A DNA stretch of 64,000 nt from contig CAVUMX010000001.1 in NCBI GenBank assembly GCA_963742725.1, positions 744,001 to 808,000 on the forward strand. The letters are read 5' to 3'. Below the pieces are notes generated by a model. The model worked only from the letters and a program-made list of their open reading frames with translations. It ran no database searches and was not told the origin of the DNA. Below, piece after piece: positions 25,494 to 34,189 of this stretch. A program made the position numbers and the translations under genes. The stretch's first letter is position 1. Each line of letters starts with the position of its first letter. The stretch comes from CAVVAL01 sp963742725. GTDB taxonomy: Bacteria; Actinomycetota; Actinomycetes; Mycobacteriales; Cryptosporangiaceae.

Positions 25494-26084
25494 TTACGAG
25501 CGCCGTCCAGTGAGTCGACCGCTGAGCGCGGCGACGAGCGGGGCGAGGGCGCCCTCGACCTGATCGGCGGTCCGGCTGAAGAACGCGTCGCCGCGCCCGT
25601 ACGGGTCGTCGAGGTCGTCACCGGGCCGAGCCCCGTCCCGTACCGCGTCGACGGCCGCGACCAGCGCCCGGCCGCGCGCCGCCACGGCGTCCACGGACGG
25701 CCGGTACGGCGGCAGCTCGGTCAGGTCGACGGACGCCAGCAACCGGGCGAACTCCCCCAGTACGAACGTGCGTGCCGCGGCGTCCGGGGCGAGACCGAGG
25801 ACGTACCCGACCTGTTCGCCCGTCGCCGTCAGCACCAGGTCGGACTCCTTGAGATGGGCGGCGTCCAGCTGCCGCGCGCGGAACGAGTCCGGGTCGCCGC
25901 CCCGGGCACGCACCTGGCGGGCGGCGGGCGGGTTCATCCGGTCGCCGGCATGCCAGCCGCCGGTCCCGACGCTGTGCGACCGCACCAGATCGTCGCCGCC
26001 CAGCGCGGCCACGAGCAGGCGCTCGGCCATCGGAGAGCGGCAGATGTTGCCCATGCACACGTGCAGGACTGTGAACCGCGTCAC
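25494..26084 (-). CDS. Low-molecular-weight protein-tyrosine phosphatase
   Basis: A 196-residue phosphatase. The active-site loop C10-MGNIC-R16-S is at the N-terminus, and the general-acid Asp is in DDLDDPYGRGDAFF near the C-terminus, as expected of this family. It is longer than the usual 150-165 residues, with extra length in the middle. The GTG start overlaps the stop of the upstream gene (GTGA). The link with sua5 recurs in actinobacteria; possible substrates are arginine- or tyrosine-phosphorylated proteins. Confidence 0.9.
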   Translation of the reverse strand: MTRFTVLHVCMGNICRSPMAERLLVAALGGDDLVRSHSVGTGGWHAGDRMNPPAARQVRARGGDPDSFRARQLDAAHLKESDLVLTATGEQVGYVLGLAPDAAARTFVLGEFARLLASVDLTELPPYRPSVDAVAARGRALVAAVDAVRDGARPGDDLDDPYGRGDAFFSRTADQVEGALAPLVAALSGRLTGRRS

Positions 26085-26749
26085 GCTTGGTCCTGGTCCG
26101 GCGCCTCGATGTCCGGTACGACGTCGCGCAGCTGGTCCAGGGTCACCGCGCCGGCCCGGAGCACTCGCGGCACGTCGCCGGTCACGTCGACGATCGTGGA
26201 CGCCACCGGGTCGCCGCAGTCCCCCGCCTCCAGGTACACCTCGACCAGCCAGCCGAGCTGCCCGCGCGCCTGTTCCGCCGTGGTGGCCGGCGGCTCTCCG
26301 GAGATGTTCGCGCTCGACACGGCCATCGGCCCCGTCGCGTTGAGGACTTCGAGCGCCACCGGGTGCAGCGGCATCCGGACAGCGACCGTGCCGTTCGTCT
26401 CGCCCAGGTCCCAGGCCAGCGACGGCGCGTGCTCCACGACGAGCGTCAGCCCGCCCGGCCAGAACGCCTCGATGAGCTTGCGCACCGTCGGGTCCACGGT
26501 CGTCACGAGGCCGTCGATCGTGTGCCACGACCCGACCAGCACCGGCACCGGCATGTCCCGGCCGCGCCGCTTGGCGGAGAGAAGCGTCTGCACGGCCGTC
26601 GGCGCGAACGCGTCCGCCCCCAGGCCGTACAGGGTGTCGGTCGGCATGACGACCAGGTCGCCCCGGCGCACCGCGTCGATCGCGGCGGCGATGCCCTGCT
26701 CCCGCTCGTCGTGGTCGTGGCAGTCGTAGGTCCGTGTCACGGCCGACAT
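26081..26749 (-). CDS. L-threonylcarbamoyladenylate synthase (Sua5/YwlC/YrdC)
   Basis: A 222-residue enzyme making threonylcarbamoyl-AMP for the t6A37 modification of tRNAs that read ANN codons. The YrdC-domain motifs GDLVVMPTDTLYGLGADAF, KRRGRDMPVPVLV, FWPGGLTLV and MAVSSANISGEPPATTAEQ cover nearly the whole chain. ATG 26749 is preferred over a GTG six codons upstream. Ends overlapping the phosphatase gene. Confidence 0.93.
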   Translation of the reverse strand: MSAVTRTYDCHDHDEREQGIAAAIDAVRRGDLVVMPTDTLYGLGADAFAPTAVQTLLSAKRRGRDMPVPVLVGSWHTIDGLVTTVDPTVRKLIEAFWPGGLTLVVEHAPSLAWDLGETNGTVAVRMPLHPVALEVLNATGPMAVSSANISGEPPATTAEQARGQLGWLVEVYLEAGDCGDPVASTIVDVTGDVPRVLRAGAVTLDQLRDVVPDIEAPDQDQA

Positions 26750-26828
26750 CTTTCCACTGCCCGCCACACCGGCGCCGACCCGCGCCCCCCGTATCCCGCC
26801 GCGCGCGCCGCCGACGCCGGCCGGGGGC

Positions 26829-27683
26829 TCAGCGGCGGCGGGCCGTCGAGAAGCGGGGCCGGTCGGCGAGGTCGCGGTGGTCGGCGACGTCGTCCCAGTC
26901 GCCGGTGGCGGCGAGGATGGCGGGCACCGATTCGCCCTGCACGTCGGCGTGCTCGATCCCGATCCACCCGCCGGGCTTCACCAGCGCCGCCGCACGCGTG
27001 ACGAGCCGCCGCACCACGTCCAGCCCGTCGGGCCCGCCCCACAGCGCCGCGCCCGGATCGTGCTCGCCCGCTTCAGGAGCGACAACCGCTCTGTTCGGGA
27101 CGTACGGCGGGTTGGTGAGAAGCATCGTCACCGTGCCGTCCAGCTCGGCCAACGTCGCCGGCGCGGTCGCGTCCCCCCGTACCAGCGTGATCGGGGTGTC
27201 CCCGGCGACCACCCGCGCGTCAGCGTTGCGCCGTGCCCAGGCGTGGGCGTGTTCTTCGCGTTCGACGCCGTACACGACGGCGTCCGGACGTTCGTTCGCC
27301 ACCGCGAGCGCGATGGCCCCGGATCCGGTGCACAGGTCCACGACGACGGGCTTGTCGGTCCCGGCGATGACGTCCAGCCCCCAGCCGGCGAGCAGTTCGG
27401 TCTCGGGCCGGGGGACGAACACACCCGGGCCGACCGCCAGGTCGAGGTACCGGAAGCCGGCCACGCCGGTGAGGTGCTGCAACGGCACCCGCCGGGCGCG
27501 CTCGCCGACCAGTTCGTCGTACCGATCGGCCTGGTCGGGGGTGAAGTCGCCGGCGGCGATCAGCGCACCGCGCGACGTGCCGAGGACGAACGCCGCCAGT
27601 TCCTCCGCGTCGAACCGCGGACTGGCGACCCCGGCCTCGCCCAGCCGCGCCGTCGCACCGGCAACGGCCACCCGTACGGTCAC
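26829..27683 (-). CDS. prmC: Release factor glutamine N5-methyltransferase
   Basis: A 284-residue SAM-dependent enzyme that methylates the Gln of the GGQ motif of release factors. The N-terminal helical domain (about 1-85) is followed by the methyltransferase fold with SAM motif VVDLCTGSGAIALAV and catalytic TNPPYVP. The FVPRPETELL linker is typical. GTG start one base after the prfA stop, so it is co-translated with its substrate gene. Confidence 0.95.
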   Translation of the reverse strand: MTVRVAVAGATARLGEAGVASPRFDAEELAAFVLGTSRGALIAAGDFTPDQADRYDELVGERARRVPLQHLTGVAGFRYLDLAVGPGVFVPRPETELLAGWGLDVIAGTDKPVVVDLCTGSGAIALAVANERPDAVVYGVEREEHAHAWARRNADARVVAGDTPITLVRGDATAPATLAELDGTVTMLLTNPPYVPNRAVVAPEAGEHDPGAALWGGPDGLDVVRRLVTRAAALVKPGGWIGIEHADVQGESVPAILAATGDWDDVADHRDLADRPRFSTARRR

Positions 27684-27684
27684 G

Positions 27685-28767
27685 TCACGCTTCGCCGGCG
27701 AGGCGGGCGGCGGTGTCGGCGTCGACGAGCGCGTCCAGGACGGCGTCGAGATCCCCGTCGAGCACCTGGTCGAGGTTGTACGCCTTGTAGTTCACCCGGT
27801 GGTCGCTGATCCGGTTCTCGGGGAAGTTGTAGGTGCGGATCCGCTCGGACCGGTCCACGGTCCTGACCTGCGATTTCCGCGCGTCGCTGGCGGCGGCGTC
27901 GGCTTCCTCCTGGGCAGCGGCGAGCATCCGGGCGCGCAAGATCCGCAGCGCGTGCTCCTTGTTCTGGAGCTGCGACTTCTCGTTCTGGCAGGAGACGACG
28001 ATGCCGGTCGGGATGTGCGTGATCCGGACGGCGGAGTCGGTGGTGTTGACGCTCTGCCCACCCGGCCCGGACGAGCGGTACACGTCGATCCGCAGGTCGT
28101 TGGGGTCGATGCTGACATCGACGTCCTCCGCCTCGGGCAGGACGAGGACGCCGGCCGCCGACGTGTGGATCCGTCCCTGGGACTCCGTGACCGGCACCCG
28201 CTGGACCCGGTGGACGCCACCCTCGTACTTGAGCCGGAACCAGATGCCGCGCCCCGCCTCGGGCACGCCCCGGTACTTGACGGCCACCTGGACGTCCTTG
28301 AACCCGCCGAGGTCGGACTCGGTCGAGCCGATCACCTCGGCCTTCCAGCCCTGACGCTCGGCGTACCGCAGGTACATCCGCAGCAGGTCGCCCGCGAACA
28401 GCGCCGACTCCTCGCCGCCTTCACCGGCCTTGACCTCCAGGATCACGTCCTTGGCGTCCATGGGGTCGCGCGGCAGCAGCAGCTCGCGAAGCTTCTCCTC
28501 CAGTGCCGGCAGCGCCGCTTCGAGCTCGGCGGCCTCGTCCGCGAACGCGGCGTCATCGGCGCCGAGCTCCCGCGCGGCGGAGAGATCGTCCCGGAGCGCG
28601 TCCAACTCCCGGACGGTCGCCACGACCGGGCCCAGCTCCGCGTACCGCCGCCCCAGGTCACGGGCGCGCGCCTGGTCGGCGTGGACGCTCGGGTCGGCGA
28701 GCTGCCGTTCCAGGTCCGCGTACTCCGCGACGAGCATGCTCACGCGGTCGGTAGGGGCTTCGGACAT
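27685..28767 (-). CDS. prfA: Peptide chain release factor 1
   Basis: A 360-residue factor that reads UAA and UAG. The stop-codon tripeptide is PVT in QRVPVTESQGRIHTSA, marking RF1 rather than RF2 (SPF); the peptidyl-hydrolysis GGQ is in SSGPGGQSVNTTDSAVRIT. ATG 28767 follows GGAGG; the longer open frame runs back into rpmE. Operon with prmC downstream. Confidence 0.97.
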   Translation of the reverse strand: MSEAPTDRVSMLVAEYADLERQLADPSVHADQARARDLGRRYAELGPVVATVRELDALRDDLSAARELGADDAAFADEAAELEAALPALEEKLRELLLPRDPMDAKDVILEVKAGEGGEESALFAGDLLRMYLRYAERQGWKAEVIGSTESDLGGFKDVQVAVKYRGVPEAGRGIWFRLKYEGGVHRVQRVPVTESQGRIHTSAAGVLVLPEAEDVDVSIDPNDLRIDVYRSSGPGGQSVNTTDSAVRITHIPTGIVVSCQNEKSQLQNKEHALRILRARMLAAAQEEADAAASDARKSQVRTVDRSERIRTYNFPENRISDHRVNYKAYNLDQVLDGDLDAVLDALVDADTAARLAGEA

Positions 28768-28808
28768 CTCGGGCCTCCGGGGTGCGAACGGGGTAAGGAC
28801 ACACGAAC

Positions 28809-28847
28809 GGCGCCCGCCCGGACCCTGAAAGGGCCCGGGCGGGCGCC
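28809..28847 (-). terminator. Terminator hairpin after rpmE
   Basis: A perfect 13-bp GC stem (28809-28821 with 28835-28847) whose loop can pair further (CCCT/AGGG). It begins ten bases after the rpmE stop. It lies before the prfA ribosome site, so prfA may have its own promoter or receive read-through. Confidence 0.75.
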
Positions 28848-28856
28848 GCGCGGAAG

Positions 28857-29090
28857 CTACTTGCTGTCGGCCTCGGCCTTGCCAGGACGCTTGCCGAACC
28901 GCTTCTCGAAGCGGGCGACACGGCCGCCGGTGTCGAGGATCTTCTGCTTGCCCGTGTAGAACGGGTGGCACTGCGAGCAGACGTCGGCGTGGATGCTGCC
29001 GGCCTTCGCGGTGCTACGGGTGGTGAACGTGTTGCCGCAGGAGCAGGTGACCTGCGTCTCGACGTAGTTCGGGTGAATGTCGGGCTTCAT
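28857..29090 (-). CDS. rpmE: 50S ribosomal protein L31
   Basis: A 77-residue L31 of the zinc-binding type: Cys residues occur in TCSCGNTF and DVCSQCHPFYTGKQ. Starts MKPDIHPNYVET, the usual L31 beginning, at ATG 29090. The tail (RFGKRPGKAEADSK) is basic and acidic-mixed. The Cys-containing form is expected under zinc-replete conditions. Confidence 0.96.
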   Translation of the reverse strand: MKPDIHPNYVETQVTCSCGNTFTTRSTAKAGSIHADVCSQCHPFYTGKQKILDTGGRVARFEKRFGKRPGKAEADSK

Positions 29091-29208
29091 CGGATCTCTC
29101 ATTCTTCGTTGTGGTCGCCGGGTCGCCACGCGGGCGTGAACCGGTACCGGATGTCCGTGCAAGTGTAACTGTCCGCACGGGACGCCTGTTCCCGCGCGGG
29201 CCGCCGCA

Positions 29209-29269
29209 CCGAGTTTCGGACTTTTGAGGGTCGGGCGAAGGCCGTCACCCTCAAAAGTCCGAAGCTCGG
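29209..29269. repeat. Palindromic element, copy 2 (rho terminator)
   Basis: Arms of 23 bp (29209-29231 and 29247-29269) with one G-U mismatch and a 15-nt loop. Sixteen arm bases are identical to copy 1 at 2444-2490, and its left arm is the exact complement of 23 bp spanning the right arm of copy 1. It begins 11 bp after the rho stop, so it probably ends the rho transcript. Confidence 0.8.
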
Positions 29270-29279
29270 CGGGTTCGTG

Positions 29280-31430
29280 CTACTCGGTCGGGCCGACCGT
29301 CGTCTTCTGGATCTGCATGAGGAACTCGACGTTCGTCGAGGTCTTCTTGATCTTGTCCAGGAGCAGTTCGAGCGCCTGCTGCGAGTCGAGCGCGTGCAGC
29401 ACCCGGCGGAGCTTGATGACGATCTGCAGCTCCTCCGGCGCGAGCAGGATCTCTTCCTTACGCGTGCCGGACGGGTCGACGTCGATCGCCGGGAAGATCC
29501 GCTTGTCCGCGAGCTTCCGGTCGAGCTTCAGCTCGGCGTTGCCGGTGCCCTTGAACTCCTCGAAGATGACGGTGTCCATCGTGGAGCCGGTCTCCACCAG
29601 CGCGGTGGCGAGGATGGTGAGCGAGCCACCGTTCTCGATGTTGCGCGCCGCGCCCAGGAACCGCTTGGGCGGGTAGAGGGCCGTCGAGTCGACACCACCG
29701 GAGAGGATCCGGCCGGACGCCGGGGCCGCCAGGTTGTACGCCCGGCCCAGGCGGGTGATCGAGTCGAGCAGCACGACCACGTCGTGGCCCAGCTCGACCA
29801 GGCGCTTGGCCCGCTCGATGGACAGCTCGGCGACCGTCGTGTGGTCGGACGGCGGCCGGTCGAAGGTCGAGGCGATGACCTCACCCTTCACCGAGCGCTG
29901 CATGTCCGTGACCTCTTCGGGCCGCTCGTCGACGAGGACGACCATGAGGTGGCACTCGGGGTTGTTCGTGGTGATGGCGTTCGCGATGGCCTGCAGGACC
30001 ATCGTCTTACCGGCCTTCGGCGGCGAGACGATGAGCGCGCGCTGGCCCTTGCCGATCGGCATCACCAGGTCGATGACCCGGGTGGTGAGGATGTTCGGCT
30101 CGGTCTCCAGCCGCAGGCGGTCCTGCGGGTAGAGCGGCGTGAGCTTGTGGAACTCGGGGCGGCCCTTCGCCGCGTCCGGCTCCTGGCCGTTCACGGTGTC
30201 GAGCCGGACCAGCGCGTTGTACTTGTCGCGGCGCTCGCCCTCACGCGGCTGGCGCACCGAACCGGTGACGGCGTCACCGCGGCGCAGGCCGTACTTGCGG
30301 ATCTGCGACAGCGACACGTACACGTCGTTCGGGCCGGTCAGGTAGCCGGAGGTCCGGATGAACGCGTAGTTGTCGAGGATGTCGACGATGCCGGCGACCG
30401 GGATGAGGACGTCGTCCTCGGCGACCACGGGCTCGGCGCTGTCGAAGCGCTCGCGGCCACTGCTGGTGCCGCCACTGTCGCGGCCACGACGGTTCCGCTC
30501 CCGGAACCGGCCGCGGCGCCGGCGTCCGCCGCCCTCGCCGTCGTCCTCGGAGTCGCGCGGGCCCTGGTCGCGACCCTGGTCACGGCCCTGGTTGCGGTCG
30601 CTGCCACCCTGGTTGCGGTCCTGGTTGCGGTCGCCGCCTTGCTGGCGGTCCTGGTTGCGGTCGCCGCCCTGCTGGCGGTCGCCGCCCTGGTTCCCGTCGC
30701 GGTTGCGGCCACCGCGGTCGTTGCGCTCGCCCTGCTGGCGCTCGCCGCTCTGGTTCCCCTCGCGGCTGCCGTCACGGTTGCCGCCGTCACGGTTGCGGTC
30801 GCCGCCCTGCTGGCGGTCGCGGCCACGGTCGCGGTCGCCCTGGCGGTCGGTGCGCTCGCCCTGGTTCTCGCGGGTCTGGCCGCGCTCGCCGTCACGGCCA
30901 CCCTCGCGCTGGCCCTGCTCGCGCTGCTCGCTCTGCGGGCGCTCGTCCTTGGCGCGCTCGTCCTTGGCGCGCTCGTCGGCCGGGGCCTCGGCGGCGGGAC
31001 GCTCGTCGACGACGGCGGTCGCGGCGGGGGCCGTGTCCGCGGCGGCGACGGCGCCGCCCACGGGGGCACCGGCGGGTCGGCTGGCGCGGCGGCGACCGGC
31101 CCGCGCGGCGGGCTCGGTGCTCTCGGCGGCCGGAGCGTCCCCGGTGGGGAGGGTGGCCTGCTCGACGCGGGGGGCCGGGACGGACACGGCGGCGGCCGGT
31201 TCGGTGGAACCGCCGCTCTGCTTGGCCTGGATCGCGGCGATCAGCTCGCCCTTACGCATCCGCCCGGTGCCGGTGATGCTCAGCTCACCGGCGAGTTTCT
31301 GCAGCTCAGGGAGGAGCATGGCGGAGAGCCCGCCGCCAGCGGCACGCCGGCGGGGCTTGGTGGTCTCCGCGGGGCTCGCGGTCTCGGGCGCGTTCTGCGC
31401 CTCGGCCGCGATATCAGTGGTTTCGCTCAA
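29280..31430 (-). CDS. rho: Transcription termination factor Rho
   Basis: A 716-residue hexameric RNA helicase. Rho_N is at about 35-80 (MLLPELQKLAGELSITGTGRMRKGELIAAIQ). A disordered insert rich in Arg, Asp, Gly, Asn and Gln covers about 180-330. The RNA-binding domain follows (YAFIRTSGYLTGPNDVYVSLSQIRKYGLRRGD), then the ATPase with IGKGQRALIVSPPKAGKTM, VVLVDERPEEVTDM and LLDSITRLGRAYN. I choose TTG 31430 because GGGAAGGA lies six to seven bases upstream; the open frame to 31517 lacks such a site. Long inserts are usual in actinobacterial Rho, which are also less sensitive to bicyclomycin in some species. Confidence 0.95.
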   Translation of the reverse strand: MSETTDIAAEAQNAPETASPAETTKPRRRAAGGGLSAMLLPELQKLAGELSITGTGRMRKGELIAAIQAKQSGGSTEPAAAVSVPAPRVEQATLPTGDAPAAESTEPAARAGRRRASRPAGAPVGGAVAAADTAPAATAVVDERPAAEAPADERAKDERAKDERPQSEQREQGQREGGRDGERGQTRENQGERTDRQGDRDRGRDRQQGGDRNRDGGNRDGSREGNQSGERQQGERNDRGGRNRDGNQGGDRQQGGDRNQDRQQGGDRNQDRNQGGSDRNQGRDQGRDQGPRDSEDDGEGGGRRRRGRFRERNRRGRDSGGTSSGRERFDSAEPVVAEDDVLIPVAGIVDILDNYAFIRTSGYLTGPNDVYVSLSQIRKYGLRRGDAVTGSVRQPREGERRDKYNALVRLDTVNGQEPDAAKGRPEFHKLTPLYPQDRLRLETEPNILTTRVIDLVMPIGKGQRALIVSPPKAGKTMVLQAIANAITTNNPECHLMVVLVDERPEEVTDMQRSVKGEVIASTFDRPPSDHTTVAELSIERAKRLVELGHDVVVLLDSITRLGRAYNLAAPASGRILSGGVDSTALYPPKRFLGAARNIENGGSLTILATALVETGSTMDTVIFEEFKGTGNAELKLDRKLADKRIFPAIDVDPSGTRKEEILLAPEELQIVIKLRRVLHALDSQQALELLLDKIKKTSTNVEFLMQIQKTTVGPTE
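30530..30900 (-). repeat. Degenerate tandem repeats in rho insert
   Basis: Units of about 18-36 bp encoding DRNQDRQQGG, NRDG and GDRNRD variants repeat through this part of rho. Near-identical copies lie side by side around 30600-30680. The region is prone to length change. Confidence 0.7.
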
Positions 31431-31758
31431 TGGGGGTCCTTCCCTGCGTCGGCCTGACCCGGTAGGCCCGGATGGCCGGTATGTGGAGCGACCGGCCTCA
31501 TCGGCCGGGTGTTTCACCCGTCGCTAGGACGGGAGTCGGTGGGACAGCCACAGGTGCTCACGGGCCCCGCTTGCGTGCGGGTGTTCAGCGGTTGCCGAAC
31601 GTCCGCAACAACGGTTGGGGTGCCTACCATCAGCGAACTGGATGACGCTGGGCTCGGCGGCGATCGCACGCCCGAGGGCGGCTGTTCTGCCTAGCAGCGT
31701 AGACGCACCTGTACACCGTGGGCAACAACTGGCTGCCTCGGCGTGTTCCCTGGTCGTC
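31431..31758 (-). promoter_or_regulatory. rho leader and candidate promoter
   Basis: A 328-bp gene-free stretch between thrB and rho. A candidate promoter on the minus strand is TTGCCC (31725-31720), an 18-bp spacer and TACGCT (31701-31696). That would give an untranslated leader of about 255 nt before the TTG start. Long leaders are known in rho genes, where they allow autogenous termination. A short hairpin GGGTG/CACCC lies near 31508-31520. No ORF of note is present. Confidence 0.4.
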
Positions 31759-32649
31759 TCAGCCGTGCGTCACATGGGCGATCGCGCCGCCCGCGTCGAT
31801 GTCGACGGGCAGCACGGCGAACCCCGGCACGGACTCCGGGACGGCGCCGGTGTCGAACGCCAGCACGGTCGGGCCCGCGCCGCTGATCACGGCGGCGATC
31901 CCGGCCGTTCGCAGGTCCTGGACCAGCGCGGCGCTTTCCGGCATCGCCGGCGTCCGGTAGCTCTGGTGGAGCCAGTCGCGCGTGGCCGGCAGCAGCAGCG
32001 ACGGGTCGGCGGTGATTGCGTGAACCAGCAGCGCGGCCCGTCCGGCGTTGGCGGCGGCGTCGGCGTGCGGGACGGAGTCCGGGAGGAGCTTGCGGGCCGT
32101 CGCGGTGAGCGCCCGGTGCTCCGGCACGTACAGCACCGGACGGACGCCCGGCGCCGGCACGCGGCGGACGGCTCGCGCGACGCCGTCCTCGGTCCACGCG
32201 ATCGTGAGCCCGCCGAGCAGGCAGGCTGCGACGTTGTCGGGGTGGCCTTCGAGCGCCGTGGCGAGTTCGAGGACGGCCTGGTCGTCCAGCGCCATGCCGC
32301 CGTCGGTCACCAGCGCGCGGGCGGCGAGCAGCCCGGCGACGATCGCGGCGGACGACGATCCCATGCCGCGCGCGTGCGGGATCCGGTTCACGCACGACAG
32401 GCGCAGGCCGGGCGGCTGCCCGCCCAGGGCGTCGAAGCCGGCCCGCAACGCCCTGACGAGCAGGTGGTTCTCGTCCCGCGGCAGATCGCCGGCGCCTTCG
32501 CCCTCGACGTCGACCGTCAGCCCGGAGCCGGTGATCTCGACCTCGACCTCGTCGTGGACGGCCAGCGCCAGGCCCAGGGCGTCGAACCCAGGGCCGAGGT
32601 TGGCACTGCTCGCCGGCGGGCGGACCCGGACTACACCGGTACGGAACAT
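31759..32649 (-). CDS. thrB: Homoserine kinase
   Basis: A 296-residue GHMP kinase that phosphorylates homoserine in threonine synthesis. The ATP loop is PHARGMGSSSAAIVAG; the N-terminal motif VRVRPPASSANLGPGFDALGLAL and the C-terminal SGAGPTVLAF are intact. ATG 32649 follows GGGGAG. It is separated from hom-thrC by an MFS gene, whereas the three genes are adjacent in many actinobacteria. Confidence 0.95.
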   Translation of the reverse strand: MFRTGVVRVRPPASSANLGPGFDALGLALAVHDEVEVEITGSGLTVDVEGEGAGDLPRDENHLLVRALRAGFDALGGQPPGLRLSCVNRIPHARGMGSSSAAIVAGLLAARALVTDGGMALDDQAVLELATALEGHPDNVAACLLGGLTIAWTEDGVARAVRRVPAPGVRPVLYVPEHRALTATARKLLPDSVPHADAAANAGRAALLVHAITADPSLLLPATRDWLHQSYRTPAMPESAALVQDLRTAGIAAVISGAGPTVLAFDTGAVPESVPGFAVLPVDIDAGGAIAHVTHG

Positions 32650-32755
32650 GCGGAACTCCCCTCTTGGCTGCCGCACCCTATCCCCCGGCGGCGTCCGGAT
32701 CGGGCGGCGGCGCGGCGGCGTCCCGCGCACCGGACGCCGGCCGCGACCAGCACGG

Positions 32756-33982
32756 CTAGCTGGTGCGTTGAGCGTCCGCGAGCCGGACCCGGGCCGTGAG
32801 GGAAGCCCACACCACCGCGTAGAGCAAGGTCACCGCGCCGCCGGCGGACGCCAGCACCCGGAGCGACACGTGGTCCGACAGCACGCCGGCCATGATCTGG
32901 CTGCACGCCATCGCCAGCGTCGCGAGCATGAAGTCGGTGCTGAAGACGCGTCCGCGCAGGCTGTCCGGGACCTGTGCCTGGAGCGCGTAGTTCGACAGGA
33001 CCCAGTTCGCGCCGCCGCCGGTGTGCGCCACCGCGCAGAGCAGGAGCGCGAGCCAGAACCAGGGCGCCACCCCGAACAGCAGGTACGCGACGCCGTACGA
33101 CGCCATCGACAGCGCGAGGCCGGGCAGCAGCCGTCCCGGCTTCATGAACGTGCCGCGCAGCAGCGCCGGTCCGACCAGTGCGCCCAGGCCACGGGCGGCG
33201 TAGAACAGGCCGGCGCCGATCGGGCCGACACCGAAGACGGACACCGCCATCAATGGGAACAAGGTCAGCGCGCCATTGCCCAGCCCCACCCCGGACTTGA
33301 CCGTCACCAGCGCCGCGATCCGCGGATTCGACCGGATGAAGCCGATCGACTCGCGCACCGCGCGGAGGGTCCCGTTGTGGTTCTCGCCGTGGCCGGCGGC
33401 CTGGAACGGGCGCTTGACCCGCCAGGTCACGGCCGCGGCGATCAGCAGGCACGCGGCGTCGAGCAGGAAGCAGGCGTCCGTGCCGAGCCAGTGCGCGAAG
33501 ATTCCGCCGAGCGACGCGCCGAGAACCAGCATCGTGCCCCACGCGCCGCCGGCCAGGATGTTCGCGACCGGCAGGTCGTCCTCGTCGACCAGGTTCGGCA
33601 GCGCCGCCTGGGACGCCGGCGCGTAGAACGCCTTCGACACCGCCACCGCGCCGACGGCCACCAGCGCGATCCACGCCGTCGCCTCGCTGCGGACCAGCAG
33701 GAGCAGCAGGACGGACGCGGCGCTCGCCAGGTTCGACGTGATGAGGATCGTGCGGCGGTCGAACCGGTCGGCGATCGTGCCCGCGTACGGGGCGAAGACG
33801 GCGAGCACCGCCGTGTCGACGGCCAGGACGAGGCCGCCCCACAGGCCGGTGCCGGTGAGCTGCGGTAGCAGGGTGAGCAGCGGGATCACGGCGAACCAGT
33901 CGCCGCCGAGGGAGATCAGGTCAGCGCCGAACACCCGTCGGAAATCGGGATTCCGGCGGATGAGATCCAGGTACGCCCTCAC
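32756..33982 (-). CDS. MFS transporter
   Basis: A 408-residue major facilitator protein with about 12 helices. The loop 2-3 motif is GTIADRFDRRTILITSN (A-like motif of exporters), and the middle loop RVKRPFQAAGHGENHNG is polar. The pattern matches the enterobactin-exporter-like MFS group, but the substrate is unknown. It lies between thrC and thrB, read in the same direction, with 106 bp before thrB; export of a threonine-pathway metabolite is possible but unsupported. Confidence 0.85.
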   Translation of the reverse strand: MRAYLDLIRRNPDFRRVFGADLISLGGDWFAVIPLLTLLPQLTGTGLWGGLVLAVDTAVLAVFAPYAGTIADRFDRRTILITSNLASAASVLLLLLVRSEATAWIALVAVGAVAVSKAFYAPASQAALPNLVDEDDLPVANILAGGAWGTMLVLGASLGGIFAHWLGTDACFLLDAACLLIAAAVTWRVKRPFQAAGHGENHNGTLRAVRESIGFIRSNPRIAALVTVKSGVGLGNGALTLFPLMAVSVFGVGPIGAGLFYAARGLGALVGPALLRGTFMKPGRLLPGLALSMASYGVAYLLFGVAPWFWLALLLCAVAHTGGGANWVLSNYALQAQVPDSLRGRVFSTDFMLATLAMACSQIMAGVLSDHVSLRVLASAGGAVTLLYAVVWASLTARVRLADAQRTS

Positions 33983-34023
33983 CCGACCGACACTAGTTCA
34001 GCCCCCAGGACAACGCTGTCATA

Positions 34024-34090
34024 AGTTGCGGGCGGCCGCGCCGCCCGGCCGGACGCGCCGCCGACGGCCGGTCGCCCGTCGGCCGCAACT
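34024..34090. terminator. Branched hairpin structure after thrC
   Basis: An outer helix AGTTGCGG/CCGCAACT (34024-34031 with 34083-34090) encloses two hairpins: GGCGG/CCGCC (34031-34045) and GCCGACGG/CCGTCGGC (34060-34083). It lies 100 bp downstream of the thrC stop and before the MFS start. It probably ends the thrC transcript; the remainder of the 207-bp gap shows no other clear signal. Confidence 0.4.
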
Positions 34091-34189
34091 GTCGGGGTTA
34101 TCGGGCTATCCCGCGCCCGGCTACAGGACGGGATCCCGAACAGTCCGGTTTGTCGCCCGGCGCGGAGCGCCCGGTGACCGAGGCGCTGG

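Noticed and set aside
26734..28959. Long plus-strand frame opposite prmC and prfA
   Set aside because: Antisense shadow of two well-conserved genes.
30530..30900. CRISPR-like array
   Set aside because: The repeats are in-frame codon repeats of rho without unique spacers of constant length.
29277..31457. Ala/Val/Leu-rich plus-strand frame opposite rho that looks like membrane helices
   Set aside because: The hydrophobic pattern is the complement of the rho Arg/Gly/Asp repeats; no ribosome site and rho is certain.
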